Assembly (NCBI GenBank): GCA_028274465.1
Contig: CM051456.1
Span: 71,038,753-71,102,752, forward strand
Direction of reading: 5' to 3'
Length of the DNA: 64,000 bases
Source of the DNA: Plantago ovata
Lineage: Eukaryota > Streptophyta > Magnoliopsida > Lamiales > Plantaginaceae
Below, in pieces: positions 46,177 through 59,384 of this stretch. The notes under the pieces are model-generated. The model was not told the DNA's origin. It ran no database searches and was given only the letters and a program-made list of their open reading frames with translations. The stretch's first letter is position 1. The number at the start of each line of letters is the position of its first letter. The position numbers and the translations under genes are program-made.

Positions 46177-47310
46177 TTACCTTTTAGTTACTCCATATTT
46201 CAATGTTTCATATAAGAATTTGGACTATTATTCTAGTTCAAATAATATGTACAACCGAACACTATTCTAATTCCTAAGGTTGGTGTTTTGTTTAATTATC
46301 ATTAGTGAACTTTCGAAAGAAAAAATAAATTTTTCATAAAAGAGCTAATAAAATGAAGTGCTAAGAGTGAATCATCATGAATGAAATAATATAAAGTGAG
46401 CCAATTGAATAAAAACTGAATTTGATTAAGATGCATGGTACGATCCATGTCGGTGATGGAGTTATAAGATTGGTTTAAGTGTGGAAAAATAAGGTGGTTT
46501 AGGATATTTTTTAATATTTGTCATTAAAAAAAAAGTCATTGAATATTTATCATTATAGTTAAAATAGAAAATTGATGATTAAATAGAGTTAAACATGAAG
46601 CATACCCCACAACGAAGTGAGCATATATAGCATGTACCATGACAATTAATTTGATAGTATAATATTTTACACTTAATTAGAAAACGTGAAAAACAAAATC
46701 ATTAAAGTAAAAGTGTAATTGAAAATTAAAAAAGGTCAAAATAAAAGAAAAAATTTAAAAATGAAGGAGAAAAAAAAAAACACAATAATGAAGTTGAATT
46801 TCTGTCAAGCTGTTAGGTAAGAATAAATGATTTGTTTGGGATAAATTGATAACATCGGTCGATCATCAACATTAATATGGCAATTTAGGTTGAGCTGGAT
46901 GGATTTACGATCGGAGAAAACGACTCAAGAGAGGCCGGAGTGAGAGTAAGAAGAGATTTTTTTGTTTTTGTTTCTGAGAAAGGAATGAGAGAAAGAAATG
47001 ATTGATTAAAGTTTGCTAAAAAAGAAAAAAGAAAGAAAGACGATTGATTAAGTGAGGAACATGCTTGCGTTGCGTGAGAATTGATTAAGAGAGTGAATTG
47101 AGTTCTATTAAGTTTTAGTCTAATAATAGTAGTGGTTGTTGGGGTTGGGTTGGAATAAATTCAGAGTTGGAGTTGAATTAAGATAAAACTCAAAAATCTA
47201 TTAAAATGACATGTAGGATTGGATTAGGTTTGGATAGAATAAATGATTTTAATTGGTCATTGCATTGATGAGGTAGACATGGAGGACTCTCTTTTATATA
47301 ATAATATAGA

Positions 47311-48036
47311 TTAAACCATTCATATCAATATCTAGCTTATTTACTTATTTAATACTTATATGTTCACTATAAATTTATGAATTTTAATTTACATATTAAT
47401 TTATATTTAAAAAATGTTAAAAATTAAATTTATATTTAATTTTGACGTTTCCACGTTTCCGTTTCCGTGCTTCTTACTGCTACTCCTTAGATAACTCTTT
47501 ACATGACTCCTTATAAAATCAACCCCTGAGATAAAAGCTAATAAAAAAAAGACCAAAAACATCATACTCCGTAATTGCAGGAGCCCCTATATAAACTGAT
47601 CCCACCATAGTGAACTCCTAAATGTGGGGAGATCTCACTAGTTACAGAAATCCTAAAACCTCTTCCAATCCTAAAACCTCTTCCATTTACATACAATAGT
47701 TAAACATTTTTGGGGAAACAATAGGAGGCCTGAAGTTTGCATATTGTGGGCTAAAAATAGTAGACCAGTAAAGAGTTCTCTTACATATTGTGTATATATT
47801 TTTTCTTTATGCATTAATCATAATAAATATAATAGAAACATAAAAATAAAAAAATACAAAGGAAAAAAGCGAAATACATGTAAAATATATATAGTAGGTC
47901 CCTAATGTTTCAAATATTCCACAGATTATTCAAAACAGAATGTCATTAAGGCACCTTCATTGTTTCAAAAAAAAAATTAAGGCACCTTCATAGTAGCATG
48001 TTAAGCTTAAGTAAAGTAGTGTGATTAGTACTTAGC
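47311..48036. other. intergenic, with a duplicated segment
   Basis: No gene is seen. The stretch 47920-48036 is a diverged copy of 39938-40022. A direct repeat of CCTAAAACCTCTTCCA lies near 47652-47690. Confidence 0.6.
47961..47975 (+). mobile_element. 15-nt ultra-short LINE tail insertion
   Basis: TGTTTC plus nine A is flanked by a perfect 16-bp direct repeat, ATTAAGGCACCTTCAT (47945-47960 and 47976-47991). The paralogous empty site at 39963-39978 has the 16-mer once. Confidence 0.65.
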
Positions 48037-49846
48037 TGATGAACTTGGAATTGTCGGGTTCCAATTAATCAAATAAATTTGTATTTAGCCAAAGGCAATT
48101 CACAACTACAACGAAAACCGTAGTGTAGCAGTAGAATAACCTCGAGTGTCGATCTCTAAGGACTATAACTAGCTTTATCTAATTTAACTTGAGAATATAA
48201 AATAGCAGACGACTTAGCAAAGGTTTTTCTTAACAAATAATGGAGATCGGTGATAGTATGGTCATTCAAAGCATAACGGGTTAATAATCATGCATAAATT
48301 CCTCGGTCTTGCATGGAGATCTTTGATCAATGAGTTGTCCAGTTGTAATTATTCAACACTACGAAGATATAGATTTAGATAGATCAAAGATCAATGAATT
48401 GTCCAATTGTGTTCAATAATTATTCAACAATACGAAGATATAGATTTAGATAGATCAAAGAAATAAAGCAATAACTCAGAGTATAATGCGCGATATAGCC
48501 ATTAGCATAATTATCAACCCTTCGCTAAGAAATCACATACTATCACCAACGAGAAGTTTAGCTAGTCATAATTGTCATGCAATCAACAGAAATCATACCA
48601 CGAATGAATGAAAACATGATGAAAGATATATAAATATAAATAGAAAAACTGTAAGATACAATGTTACCGAAGGTTGTCAATCTCCGAAGAATCGCGATCT
48701 TACAAGCTCCAAACTGCTAAGAAAAACTATCTCCTAAGATAAGAACCCCCAGAACAGGCTCTGGGAAATTCCTACCTAAAACTACAGAGAAAGGTGAGAG
48801 AAAAGGTTTGGAAAAGTATGAAAAACGGAGAAAAACTGAGAAACTATATATAGGCTTCGAATTGTGTGGGGCGAAGGGCCCCACACACCGGGCGATTCAC
48901 CTGGTGTGGGGCGATTCGCCCCACATCCCGGGTGACTCGCCCGGGAGTAAATTTCGGCCAGATACGCGTTTTCGACGCGTTTTTGGATTTCTTCCCCTTT
49001 TCGGACTCGGTTTCTGACTTCTAGTGACCTTCTAACCTCCAGATTCGACCCCTAGACTTCAAATCCTATCCGGAATCTTTCAGATACTCCAATTAGGCTT
49101 ATTGAACACCAATTCCTTGTTTTTTTCAATATAATTGCCCGGAAAACTTCGTTTTTCAACCAAAACCTGTAAAATAAAACTAAAGGGAAACGTGACACTA
49201 TTCTAATAAAATGCACTAAAATATAGCTAAATTAACATAGAGGATAGCTAAAATAGGTGAAAAAGACTTAAATGAAAGTGTAAAATACACATTCATCAAA
49301 CTCCCCAAACCGAACCTTTGCTTGTCCTCAAGAAACTAAGCTAGACTCTAGTGCAAAAAACAATGCAACACACATAATGGAGTCTCATGCCAAATGAAAT
49401 GAACTAATCTACTGAATCTATCAAAAAACATATGAACAAGAACCATATAAATCAAAACATGAATATAGGTTGAAGAATGGCTCGATTGACTCATACACAT
49501 CCACATAAGCACTTATGTTAAGACAAGATAGTCTCTCGTAACATTCTCTACCTGGACCTAGTCAGTGACGACGTAATGAAACATGTTAAGATACGAATGG
49601 TTGTCCCGTGCCTATGAACAGAGGACTTACTGCTGTTCACCAAGTTAAGACTTTTCCTCAAAGAGGTCGAACCAATACTGGCTCTCATCAAACGAAGGAG
49701 GGTTCCCTATAAAAGATAACACTCCCCTATTCTACCCATCTCTCAAGCAAAGTCTTAAGCTATGCACCACTTCCTGAATGGCAGGACGAGGGTGGTCTAG
49801 AACAGATGACACTCAAAAACAAAAGAAAAGATAGAAAATTACAACA
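48037..49846 (-). mobile_element. second family 1 gag-only element, split by copia
   Basis: The LTR (48037-49298) is homologous to 9042-10296, with the GC palindromes (48866-48952) and TATA box in place. The polypurine tract and 548 bp of the conserved non-coding block follow, and then the plus-strand copia element begins. The rest of this element should resume beyond the window. Confidence 0.88.
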
Positions 49847-51499
49847 TGTTAGGAAACTTGTAATTTTGATGAGCAATTAACCATGCTAAATTAAGGAAAG
49901 TCCAGTAACTAGTACTCTTAAGGTCCATAGGAATTTAGAATTTTAAGGACATTGTAAAAGAGGAACGTTTGCTGAAGACTTAGATTAGGTGCTAGATAGG
50001 TTGGTTTTTACAGCTTACGATGTATTTTATTTTCTGAAAAGAAAATAACTTATTGAAGCTTTAGCTTATGATGTATCTTATTTTCTGAAAAGAAAATAAC
50101 CTATTGAAGTATTTGCTGATGATGTACTTTGTTTTTACAAACAAACTATTGAAGCATTTAGAAACCGCTCAGAATCTTGAAGATTATCGAAGATCTGAAG
50201 ACTTGAAGAATTCGAAGATCTGAAGACAAGAAGATTTCTGAAGCCTGGTATCTACAAAGGCACATGTTGCTCAGAAAGTGGAAACTTCAGCAACAGCATT
50301 GCATAAGTGAAAATCTGAAAGACAGAGTAGGTTGTGCTTGCTGAAACTGAGACTGACCACTTGCTGATGAACATATGTGACCTCTTGCTGAAAGTACTTG
50401 TATTTGCGCTCCAATGTTACTGTTTGAATTCTATTCAAAGATGCATTAAATGCAAAGCATGCACGCGAAGGACATGAAGACTAGAAGACAAACAAGGACG
50501 CTGGTGAAAGTACAAAAGCAAGATAGTGACATCTTAAGGATCAAAAGCCTTGGAATTTAAAATTCAAACGGCTCCTTATTTTCACTATAAATAGAGGTCA
50601 TCCGGCGAAGAGTTGAAGTGTGTCAACAACGTGATCAAACTCTCACTTGTGCTTAAACTCACATACCTTCAATATTCTTTACTGCCATTGATCCGTTCCA
50701 AGACTTAAAGCTTGAAAAAGCTACTTGTGAAGAAGTAGAACAAACTTGGCTAAGAAATTAGTTAAGTGTTCTTTCTTTCGAACAAGAACAAGTCTTGACA
50801 CCAGAAATAATCAAACTTGTTTACTGCAAAGTATTCAAAGTTGTGTTTCTTAGATTACTTGTTGTAACTGAATAAGTTATAATTAAGTTATCTCACCCCA
50901 AAACTCTCTAACTGAAAATACACCCTTTCAGGCGTGATATTCAGGGGGAACTTAATCGAGCATAGTTTTGCTGATTAAAAGTACCAAGTTTGGTGGAGAA
51001 AAAGGTTGTGTTCTCTAGATTAGGTTGGAGACGAAGCAAGTGTGCTTTGGTTTCTGTTTGAATCTCTCTAGATAGGAGATTGTAAGGAACCTCAATCATA
51101 TCTTAGTAGATTCAGTCCTAGAAAGGACAAAGTGGATTAGTTGAGAGATTACGCCACTCTCAGATACAACTATAAAAGTGTTTGTGTGATTTACTTACTG
51201 TACTTAGCTTTCAGCAAATCATATCTGTCTGTACACAGTCACTCACATCACTTGCTGAAACCTTTACTTACGGAAAGAGCACTTATTGTATCAAAGACTT
51301 CCGCTCTCTGATTTTAAGTATCAGCAAACCTAGCTACTGAAAAGTAACTTACGCTTGCTGAGAAAGTTAAGTATCAACAAACTCATTACTGAAAAGTAAT
51401 AAGCACTTGCTGAGAAAGTTTTAAACGACGAAAGTTTGAAAAGACTATTCACCCCCCCTCCCCCCTCTAGTCTTTTCTTGTTGTTTAAAGGGACCAACA
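49847..51499 (+). repeat. 5' LTR of plus-strand copia
   Basis: It is 1653 bp, TGTTAGGAAAC...CCAACA. It is about 90 bp longer than units B and C, mainly because a 51-bp segment with TTATTTTCTGAAAAGAAAAT is tandemly repeated (starting at 50013 and 50064). The 3' part has a C-rich run near 51452. Confidence 0.9.
50585..50593 (+). promoter_or_regulatory. TATA box in the copia LTR
   Basis: CTATAAATA lies mid-LTR and is conserved in the LTRs of units A, B and C. It is the likely start of the genomic transcript a few tens of bases downstream. Confidence 0.6.
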
Positions 51500-51501
51500 A
51501 G

Positions 51502-51513
51502 TGGTATCAGAGC
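51502..51513 (+). promoter_or_regulatory. primer-binding site, initiator tRNA-Met type
   Basis: TGGTATCAGAGC lies two bases after the LTR. Confidence 0.9.
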
Positions 51514-51609
51514 GAGGTTCTTTAACCTTCAGCACTGAACGTAGATCCCCTTAGGTGCTTTCCGTAAATCACTCTCACTTGATCAGTTTGGTAGTGCTTT
51601 GCTGACAGG

Positions 51610-54030
51610 ATGTCTTTAGGAGATGCTCCCTTGCTGAAGCTGGAAAATTACGAGAAATGGCGAAACAACATGATGCTACATCTTGAGGCCATTAGTGATG
51701 AGATGGTCACCGTCATTAATGATGGACCTATCAAGATCACTAAGGTTGAAAGGAGTTTCCCTCAAAAGATCACTGAAGCTGGAAAGGAAACTATCCTAGG
51801 CGAACCATCAGATACTGTTGTGCCAAAACCAAGAGAGGAATGGACTTCTGACGAAGCTAAGAGATTCCGTCTTGATGGCCAAGCAAGAAATATCATCATT
51901 CGATCAACTCCGGATACCATACAGTGCAAACTGTGGGGTGCTAAGACTGCAAAGGAAGCTTGGAAAATGGTTCAAGATCTTTGTGCTGGATCTGACAAAA
52001 CCAAGGAAAACAAACTTGAAGTACTTAAATTAAAGTTTCAAAACTTTAAGCAATGTACAAACGAGTCACTGGAAGACTTGGATTTCAGATTCACAACTCT
52101 TGTTAGTGAAATGGCAGCCTTGGGTGTTGGAAACCTTTACTCAGATTCTGAGAAAGTGAAAACTATCATCAGAAGTTTGAATCAAGAATGGATCCACACT
52201 CAGAATTTCTATTATAATCAAGGAATGCCAGACATTACACCAACAGAGTTGTTCTCTCATCTTGCTACTGTCAACTATGAGACAAAGCAAAGAGAAAATG
52301 TGTTTGCTAAAAAATCGCAAAACATTGCTCTTGCTGCAAAGCCGTCATCTTCTGCAAAGAAGAATGAAAAAGAACCTACTGATGAAAACTCTTTGGTTGT
52401 CAAAAACATGAAGAAATTCATCAGCAAGGAACTTGAAAGGCGAAAAGCAAAAGAGAAGCTGAAAAAGCATCTTGGTAACAACTACCATAAGTACAAGAAT
52501 GAGACTGGCTCGCTGAACAAGCAAGCTCAGCAAGCAACCTCATCAGAAGAACCAGCAGTTGGAAATGATTTATGCTTTTACTGCAAGAAGCCTAGACACT
52601 TCAAAGCTAATTTCCCTTTGATGAAAGGCAAATCTGCTGAAAAGAAGAAGAAGTTCAAAAGAGCTTTTATTGCTGAAGAAAAGAAGAAGCTTCAAGCAAA
52701 AATCGATGCATTGTGTATTGATACTAGCTCCGAAGACAGTGAGGATGAAAGTTCAGACACCGACGATGAAGAAGCCACTCTAGACGTGGAGATTGGAAAA
52801 GAAGTTTGTGGAATAGCTATGGAAGCTTATCCAGATGTGTCAAACTACGAATTCTGCCTCATGGCCGATTAGGTAAACAACCCTACCTCTGACTCAGACT
52901 CAGAAAGTGAAGACGAGATTGACCTTGAAAAGATTCAAGGAGAAATCGAAAGATTTGAGAAAACTCTGAGCAGACAGCAAGAGAAACTACAAATTGCTGA
53001 AACTCTGACCAAGCAGACTACTGAAAAGTACGTCTTGCTGAAGGAAGAGACAGAAGAAAAGGATGCTGAAATAAGGCGTCTTAAGAAGTTGATTGCTGAA
53101 GCTACAGAGAAGAATTCTCAAATGGCATTAGAAGTGGAAGAATATCAGTCCTCAATTCTAAAGTTACTTGCTGAAATCCAAGAGATGAAAAAGATGAAAA
53201 TCAATTTCAAATCTTATGTGGACGCAAGTAATACGCTGACTGAACTAAACTCTTATTTGAGAGACCCATCTCAGAAAGAAGGTTTAGGCGCAATGTATGA
53301 AAGTGATGACGTGGAAATCTTGAGTAAAGATAAATCATCTATCTCCTTTGTACGTGCTACTGATAGTGGTCTACCAGAAATCTATCAGTTTGGTCAATCT
53401 AAGGTTGCTGAAACAAGCAATCAAGTACCTATGACCATAAAGTCCGCTGTTGCTACTCAAAGTAACAAGACTTTAAAAGGAAAACAGGTTGCTGAGAAGC
53501 AAACTGGAAAGAAAAAGGATGTTGTGAAGCATCCCGCCAAACAAGTTGCTGAAAAACAAGTTGTTAAGACTAAAGGCAAGATTACTAAAAGTAATCAGAA
53601 GTCCTTTGCTGACAAACCTGAATCAAGTAAGGTTGCTGACGCAAAAGCTCAGCATTCTCTGAAAAGTGGACTCGGTTTCAAAACCAAGCAAAGTCAACTC
53701 TTTCATGAGCATAAGCAAAGTCAGCAAAGATACTTCAAAGAGATGAAGAAAATCAAGCCTAAGAGTTTTGAAAAGACTCTTAATGCTAGGGCTAGAAGGA
53801 ACCTTGCTAGAAAGGAACTTACTGAAAAGTATGTTCAGCAAAAAGGTCAACCGAGCAAGACACCACATGAGAAAGTGGATTTGACCAGCACGAGTCAAGA
53901 GTCTTTCAGCTCAAAACCTCCTAGTTCCTCAGCAAGTAGAAAACAAGTCAAAGTTGAAAAACTTAAGACTTGGGTTTCCACTGGACGCATTCTTGAACAT
54001 GTTAATGGACATCCATTATTGGATAATTAA
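51610..54030 (+). pseudogene. copia gag with one internal stop
   Basis: The start is MSLGDAPLLKLENY. The first 420 codons hold the UBN2-type Gag domain and a zinc knuckle that has lost its last Cys (CFYCKKPRHFKANF). A TAG at 52870-52872 replaces the CAG seen in copy A. The same frame then stays open from 52873 to 54030 with the coiled-coil (heptads near codons 430-560) and the basic, VAEKQ-repeated tail ending HPLLDN. The intact protein would be about 806 residues. The TAG sits exactly before GTAAAC, the candidate splice donor. The N-terminal 420-residue product could still be made. Confidence 0.88.
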
Positions 54031-54041
54031 CTTGTTTTCTC

Positions 54042-57000
54042 TTGATTGTGCAGACTTCAGCCACGGAGACAAACGATGCAATCTGGCACTTTGATAGTGG
54101 TTGTGGAAAGCACATGATGGACAACAAGAATAACCTTATAAACTATAGACCGTGGTCTAAAGGTCCAACAATAAGGTTTGCTGGTGGAGGCTCCGGTTCT
54201 ACAAAAGGCTATGGTGATGTGAAGTTAGGATGCATAACCATTACTGGAGTTCTTTATGTCAAAAATCTTAAGTTTAACCTTTTCAGCATTAGCCAGTTTG
54301 CTGACAAAGGATACTTCATCAAAATCAAAAGTGATGAATGTAAACTTATAGATTTCGAGACTAAAAAGGTAATAATGATTGCAAGAAGTGATAGTGTATA
54401 CGTCCTAGAGACAGTCCTTACTAAGGGCATGGTGCCCTTATAGAGGGCATATATGTACTATTACACAGGTCAACGTAATATAATATGTGTTTGTTGCATT
54501 TTACTATTGAGTATCGCTTTCATATTTATATTACACCGGGCATGCAGCATGTCATATCTCTATTACTGTCTGTATTGATATTAAACATGTCCCCTCGGAT
54601 AGATGACCGATCACACAGATAGTGGGAGCTATGTGAGTTATCATCTATCCCAAATTCTCCCTAGTCGAGGTTCATCTCGGATGTAGGGGTCTGAATGAAC
54701 CAGACAAGACTAGTATGCATGGAGGTTATACTTGTTGGAGCAAGTGTGAGCCGATCCCACGGCCACGGAACGGATTGTTGGACAATCGAGAAACGTTCCC
54801 ATAACTGCGCATAGTTGTTCGAAGAAGCTTTATCGAACAATGGAAGTACCAACAGGACACTCCCATCGATGTATACTCTACACCGAAGTGTCTATGGGAA
54901 CATGTAAGTTGTTGAAGTGATGCCATTCGTCCTTTCTACTTACATGACTTTATCATCACATTTGTTGCCCCATATCCTTGGTGGACCCGTCGATGTCAGC
55001 TCTGAATAAGCAGCTGACCTAAGACACGATCCAGGATTATGGCTACATACAAATGGGGAAGATAAGTGATTCTGTAAAGGATTCATCTCTCAAATGTAGC
55101 ACAGGAGAGCACTGCTCATAGTCGTTCATAGTTGTGATGGTAAAACCGCTGGCCAGCGTATCAATATTATTATGATGGTCATAATAGATATTGGATTCAC
55201 CATGCAACTCACTGAAGACGCCCGTGGATGTATTATTGGGATAAACACTTCATCGATCCTAGATACATTCGAGCAAGTCAGATGAAGGGACATTACCATC
55301 GCCGCGTTGAGCGCAACAGACTTCGCAACGGAAGGGTTAGCTTTGAGAAACCTCTCAAACGTCCTCATGTATTAATATTGCAAATGGAACCGTCTAGGAA
55401 TTCCATGTTGCCTAGTCTAGGACTTGCTTAATACGATGAGGCCCTATGGGTCACACTATGTGGTGATTCAGCCTATCAGAATATCCTTGAAGATGGAATC
55501 GCAATTAATTTGGAATTAATTGTGATTGATGGATTATAATTGATTTGAAATTAATTATAATATTTGGTGACTCAATTAATGATTTGGAATTATTAATTGA
55601 ATTGGCTAATTAATTGTATTTTAAGTAAATACAATTAAATATTATATTTTGGAAATATAATAGAGGTTTGATTTGAAAGGATATGTTAATTTAGAATTAA
55701 CATATGCACATGGCAAAATCTACTTGGAGTTTGAATTGCCTTAGAACTATAAGTGGGTCCCAAAATTGGGACCCACCTATCTCCCATAGGACTGGGCGAG
55801 CGCGCGCGCAAGCTAGATAGGGGAAGGAGTTCGACTCCTTCCTCTATTAGAAGTCCAAGGGATAAGTTAGATTTTCCTGATTGAATTTTAATTTGATTAG
55901 GAATGAATCTAGACTTGATATTGGTTTCCTTGTGCGATAAGAATTAGATTCTTATTCCTTTATGAAGTCTAATTGCTTATGCTTTAGGCTTCTATTGACT
56001 ACTATATATAGTAGACTATTAGAGAGATGTTGACATAGATTTTCACACAGTTGAAGAATCAAATTCTTAGTGAATTATTCTACCCAGTTTTCTTAGAGAA
56101 AATAAAAGCTCTCCCCTCCTCTATAAGCCACACGCGCGCGCCACCTGCCGGAGGAATCGCCGGCCCATCTTCTTGGTCACACAAAGAATATCCTTGCATT
56201 CTTTCTGATAGGCTGTTCATCCGTGGATACCAAGGTTGAGGTTCTAGGAGCTGGAAATTAATTTTTATTGTCTTGCAGATAATCAAAGTATTGCAGATAT
56301 CTTCGACTTCGACGAAGGGGAAGATACATCGGATTGTTACGAAGACTTGGAAGCTGCTTTGGAAGTAAGGTTAGTCTTCTGATTGACGTGTTTAAATATA
56401 TACGGCATATACATAATCAATTAACCTGTATGTTAAGAAAATTTTTGAAATTCCTCTGCGTACCTTAGGGGTAACTCTGACCGTATTTTCTTACAAGAAG
56501 ATCAGGAGGCTTGTACACCGTTGATTGGTCTTCAGCAATTGTTGAAAAATGCCTTGTCTCAAAATCTTCTTTCAAGAACAAGGCAGTACCGTCAACTACA
56601 AAACCTTTACAACTCTTGCACATGGACTTGTTTGAATCTTCCTCAACAAGCTATGCTGGTAAGAAGTATGGTCTAGTCGTGGTAGATGACTATTCAAGAT
56701 TCACTTGGGTAGTATTCATCAAGCACAAATCTGAAACCAAGACTGAAATACCTAACTTGATGAATAAGCTTGAAGTCATGAAAAATGACAGGGTAAAAGT
56801 CATAAGGACAGACTATGGTACAGAGTTTGTAAACCAGTACATAACTGAATATTGTACCTCAAAAGGAATACAACATCAGTTATCCTCAGTAAGAACACCA
56901 CAGCAAAACGGTGTTGCTGAACGGAAGAATCGTACCCTGAAAGAAGCCGCAAGAACAATGCTTGCTGACATTGAAATAAGTGAGGCTTATTGGGTTGAAG

Positions 57001-59343
57001 CGATTAATACCGCCTGTTATACTCAAAACAGATGTTTGATTACTAAGGAATACAACAAAACTCCTTACGAATTGTTTGTTGGAAGACCTCCTAACATCAC
57101 TCATCTAAGAGTATTTGGTTGCAAGTGTTTCGTTCTTAACAATGGTAGAGAATACCTAAGAATATTTCAACCAAAGGCAGACGAAGCGATATTTCTCGGC
57201 TACTCCTTGCATAGTAAAGCTTATAGAGTTTACAACAAAAAGGCACAAAAGATTGAAGAATCAGTGCATGTTGTATTCTACGAAAAGTCACAAGGAGTGC
57301 CTGCTGAAGAAGAAATATCAGAATGTATGAAAAAGCTAATCATACATGAGCAAAGAACTGAATCTGATGCTAGGCAAATCAAGTCAATTGAACTAAATGA
57401 TGATTCTGACAATGACTCTCCTCCCCCTAGTCATGAGAAGATAAATATAGTTCACGACAAAGAATTTCCAGCAAAAGACGCGGTTGCTCCGGAAGTTGCT
57501 GAAATTACGCAATCTCCAGTGCCTGCTGATGAACTACCTCAATCGAGCAATGCTGAACAAGCAGTTGCTGATGAACAAATCTCAGCAGAGACACAAATTC
57601 CCAGTAGTACTGAACAAGTACATACTGAAGAGTCACATGCTAATGAGCAAACATATCCTGATCCAACAAACAGAAAACCTGTTAATAAATGGATTAGAGA
57701 TCATCCCTCTACGGATATGATTGGCGATATTAATAAACGCCAAGTGACTAGATCCAAAGCTACTCATGGACTTGTTAAAAAAGCAATTGTCGTAGAAGTA
57801 GAATCATTGTTCTCTTGCTTTGTTTCAGAAATTGAACCTAAAACCATAGAAGAAGCTTTAAAGCATTTTGAATGGATAAAGGAATGCAAGAAGAACTGGA
57901 TCAATTTGAAAGAAACAAAGTCTGGAAACTTGTGCCACTTGCTGAAGACAAGAAAGCTATTGGTACAAAGTGGGTGTTCAGAAACAAGCTGAGCGAGTCT
58001 AGTGAAGTAACAAGAAATAAAGCAGGTTTAGTTGCTCAAGGTTACTGTCAGACTGAAGGATTGGACTATGATGAGTCTTATGCACCAGTTGCAAGATTGG
58101 ATGCAATTAGACTTTTCTTGGCCTTTGCTGCTCACAATGACTTCATCGTTTACCAAATGGATGTTAAAAGTGCATTCTTGAATGGTGAACTTGCTGAAGA
58201 AGTCTACCTAGAACAACCCCCTGGCTTTGAACTTCCCTCAGAAATCAAGATGGTATACAAGCTTCAGAAAGCTGTATATGGTCTAAAGCAAGCACCAAGA
58301 GCATGGTATGATACCTTGGCTAAGTTCTTGCTGGAAAATGGTTTCAAGAAAGGTGAAGTTGACAAAACCTTATTTACCATGAACGATGATGGTAAAATAC
58401 CCTTAGTTCAAATTTATGTGGATGACATAATTTTTGGATCTAAGGACAAGCAACTTTGTGATGATTTTGCCAAACTCATGACAAATAAGTTTGAAATGAG
58501 TATGATGGGAAAATTGAATTACTTCCTAGGATTGCAAGTCAAGCAACTCAAAGATGGAATATTCATAAATCAAGCAAAGTATGCGAAAGAAATGCTCGTA
58601 AAGTTTAGGATCAAAGAGGATAGAAACCTGAAAAGATCCCTATGAGTGTTGGTACCAAATTGGGCTATGCTAAGGAAGATAAAAGTGTTCAAGAACACAA
58701 GTATAGGAAGCTCATTGGTTCCTTGTTGTATCTAACAGCAAGTAGACCTGACATTCAGTATGCTGTTTGTGTGTGTGCAAGATTCCAATCTGATCCAAGA
58801 GAATCACACTACAAAAAGGCAATCAAGATACTGAAATATGTTAAAGGTACAGTCAATGTTGGATTATGGTATCCTAAAGATTCTGGACTTGAATTGGTTG
58901 GTTATTCTGATGCTGATCATCGAGGATCAACTCTTGATAGAAAAAGTACCTCTGGAACTTGTCAGTTTTTGGGTACTAGATTAATATCATGGTTCAGCAA
59001 GAAGCAAACCTGTGTTGCCAATTCATCTACTGAATCTGAATACATTGCAGCTGGTTGTTGCACAACTCAAATCCTATGGATTCAGCAACAATTAAGAGAT
59101 TATGGTATTTCTGCAAAGAAAACACCAATCTTTTGTGATAATACAAGTGCTATTGCAATCACGCAAAATCCTAAGTTTCACTCAAGGACTAAGTACATTG
59201 GTATTAGACATCATTTCATTAGAGATCATGTAGAAAAAGGAGATATTGAGGTTGTGAAAGTAGGCACTGATGATCAACTTGCTGACATCTTTACAATGCC
59301 CCTACCAGATAATAGGTTCGCAATGCTAAGGTATAACCTTTGA
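54042..59343 (+). pseudogene. copia pol, interrupted and frameshifted
   Basis: The protease (WHFDSGCGKHM) and the start of integrase lie at 54042-54388. A solo LTR splits the frame at 54389-56495. The integrase core resumes at 56501 (HMDLFES, RTDYGTEF, QNGVAERKN). Compared with copy A, 56 codons containing the HHCC zinc region are missing, in frame, between CLVS and KSSF. One-base deletions near 57883 and 58621 break RT; the YVDDIIFGS motif is intact in 57872-58645, and RNase H is in 58642-59343 ([14 protein letters not shown]). It ends RYNL, eight residues earlier than copy A. Confidence 0.92.
54389..56495 (+). mobile_element. 2.1-kb solo LTR nested in copia pol
   Basis: It is bounded by TGATAGTGTATACG and TTTTCTTACA with target duplication AGAAG (54384-54388, 56496-56500). 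It is homologous to the interrupted element at 7791-18030 and in the same orientation relative to its copia host. There is no internal domain between two LTRs, so it is called solo. AT-rich inverted repeats lie at 55500-55710. Confidence 0.88.
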
Positions 59344-59384
59344 TTGATTGAAATACCTCAATAAAGGATACAATTGGCAGAATG

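Larger units (their letters stand above)
43661..47310 (-). mobile_element. non-autonomous Helitron, 3.65 kb
   Basis: On the minus strand it begins TCTATATTATTATATAAA after A (47310). It ends with an 8-bp-stem hairpin (CCCGTCGA/TCGACGGG, 43673-43692), seven bases (TTGTGAA) and CTAGT at 43661 followed by T. TC at the 5' end, a 3' hairpin shortly before CTAGT, no target duplication and insertion between A and T are Helitron hallmarks. No Rep/helicase frame is present. Inside are a minisatellite, AT-rich filler and a MITE. Confidence 0.8.

Noticed and set aside
55228..55431. A 67-codon frame conserved in both 2-kb solo-LTR-like elements (also 8987-8784)
   Set aside because: It lies wholly inside an LTR, has no start or stop context of its own, and no recognisable domain. 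Conservation is explained by LTR homology.
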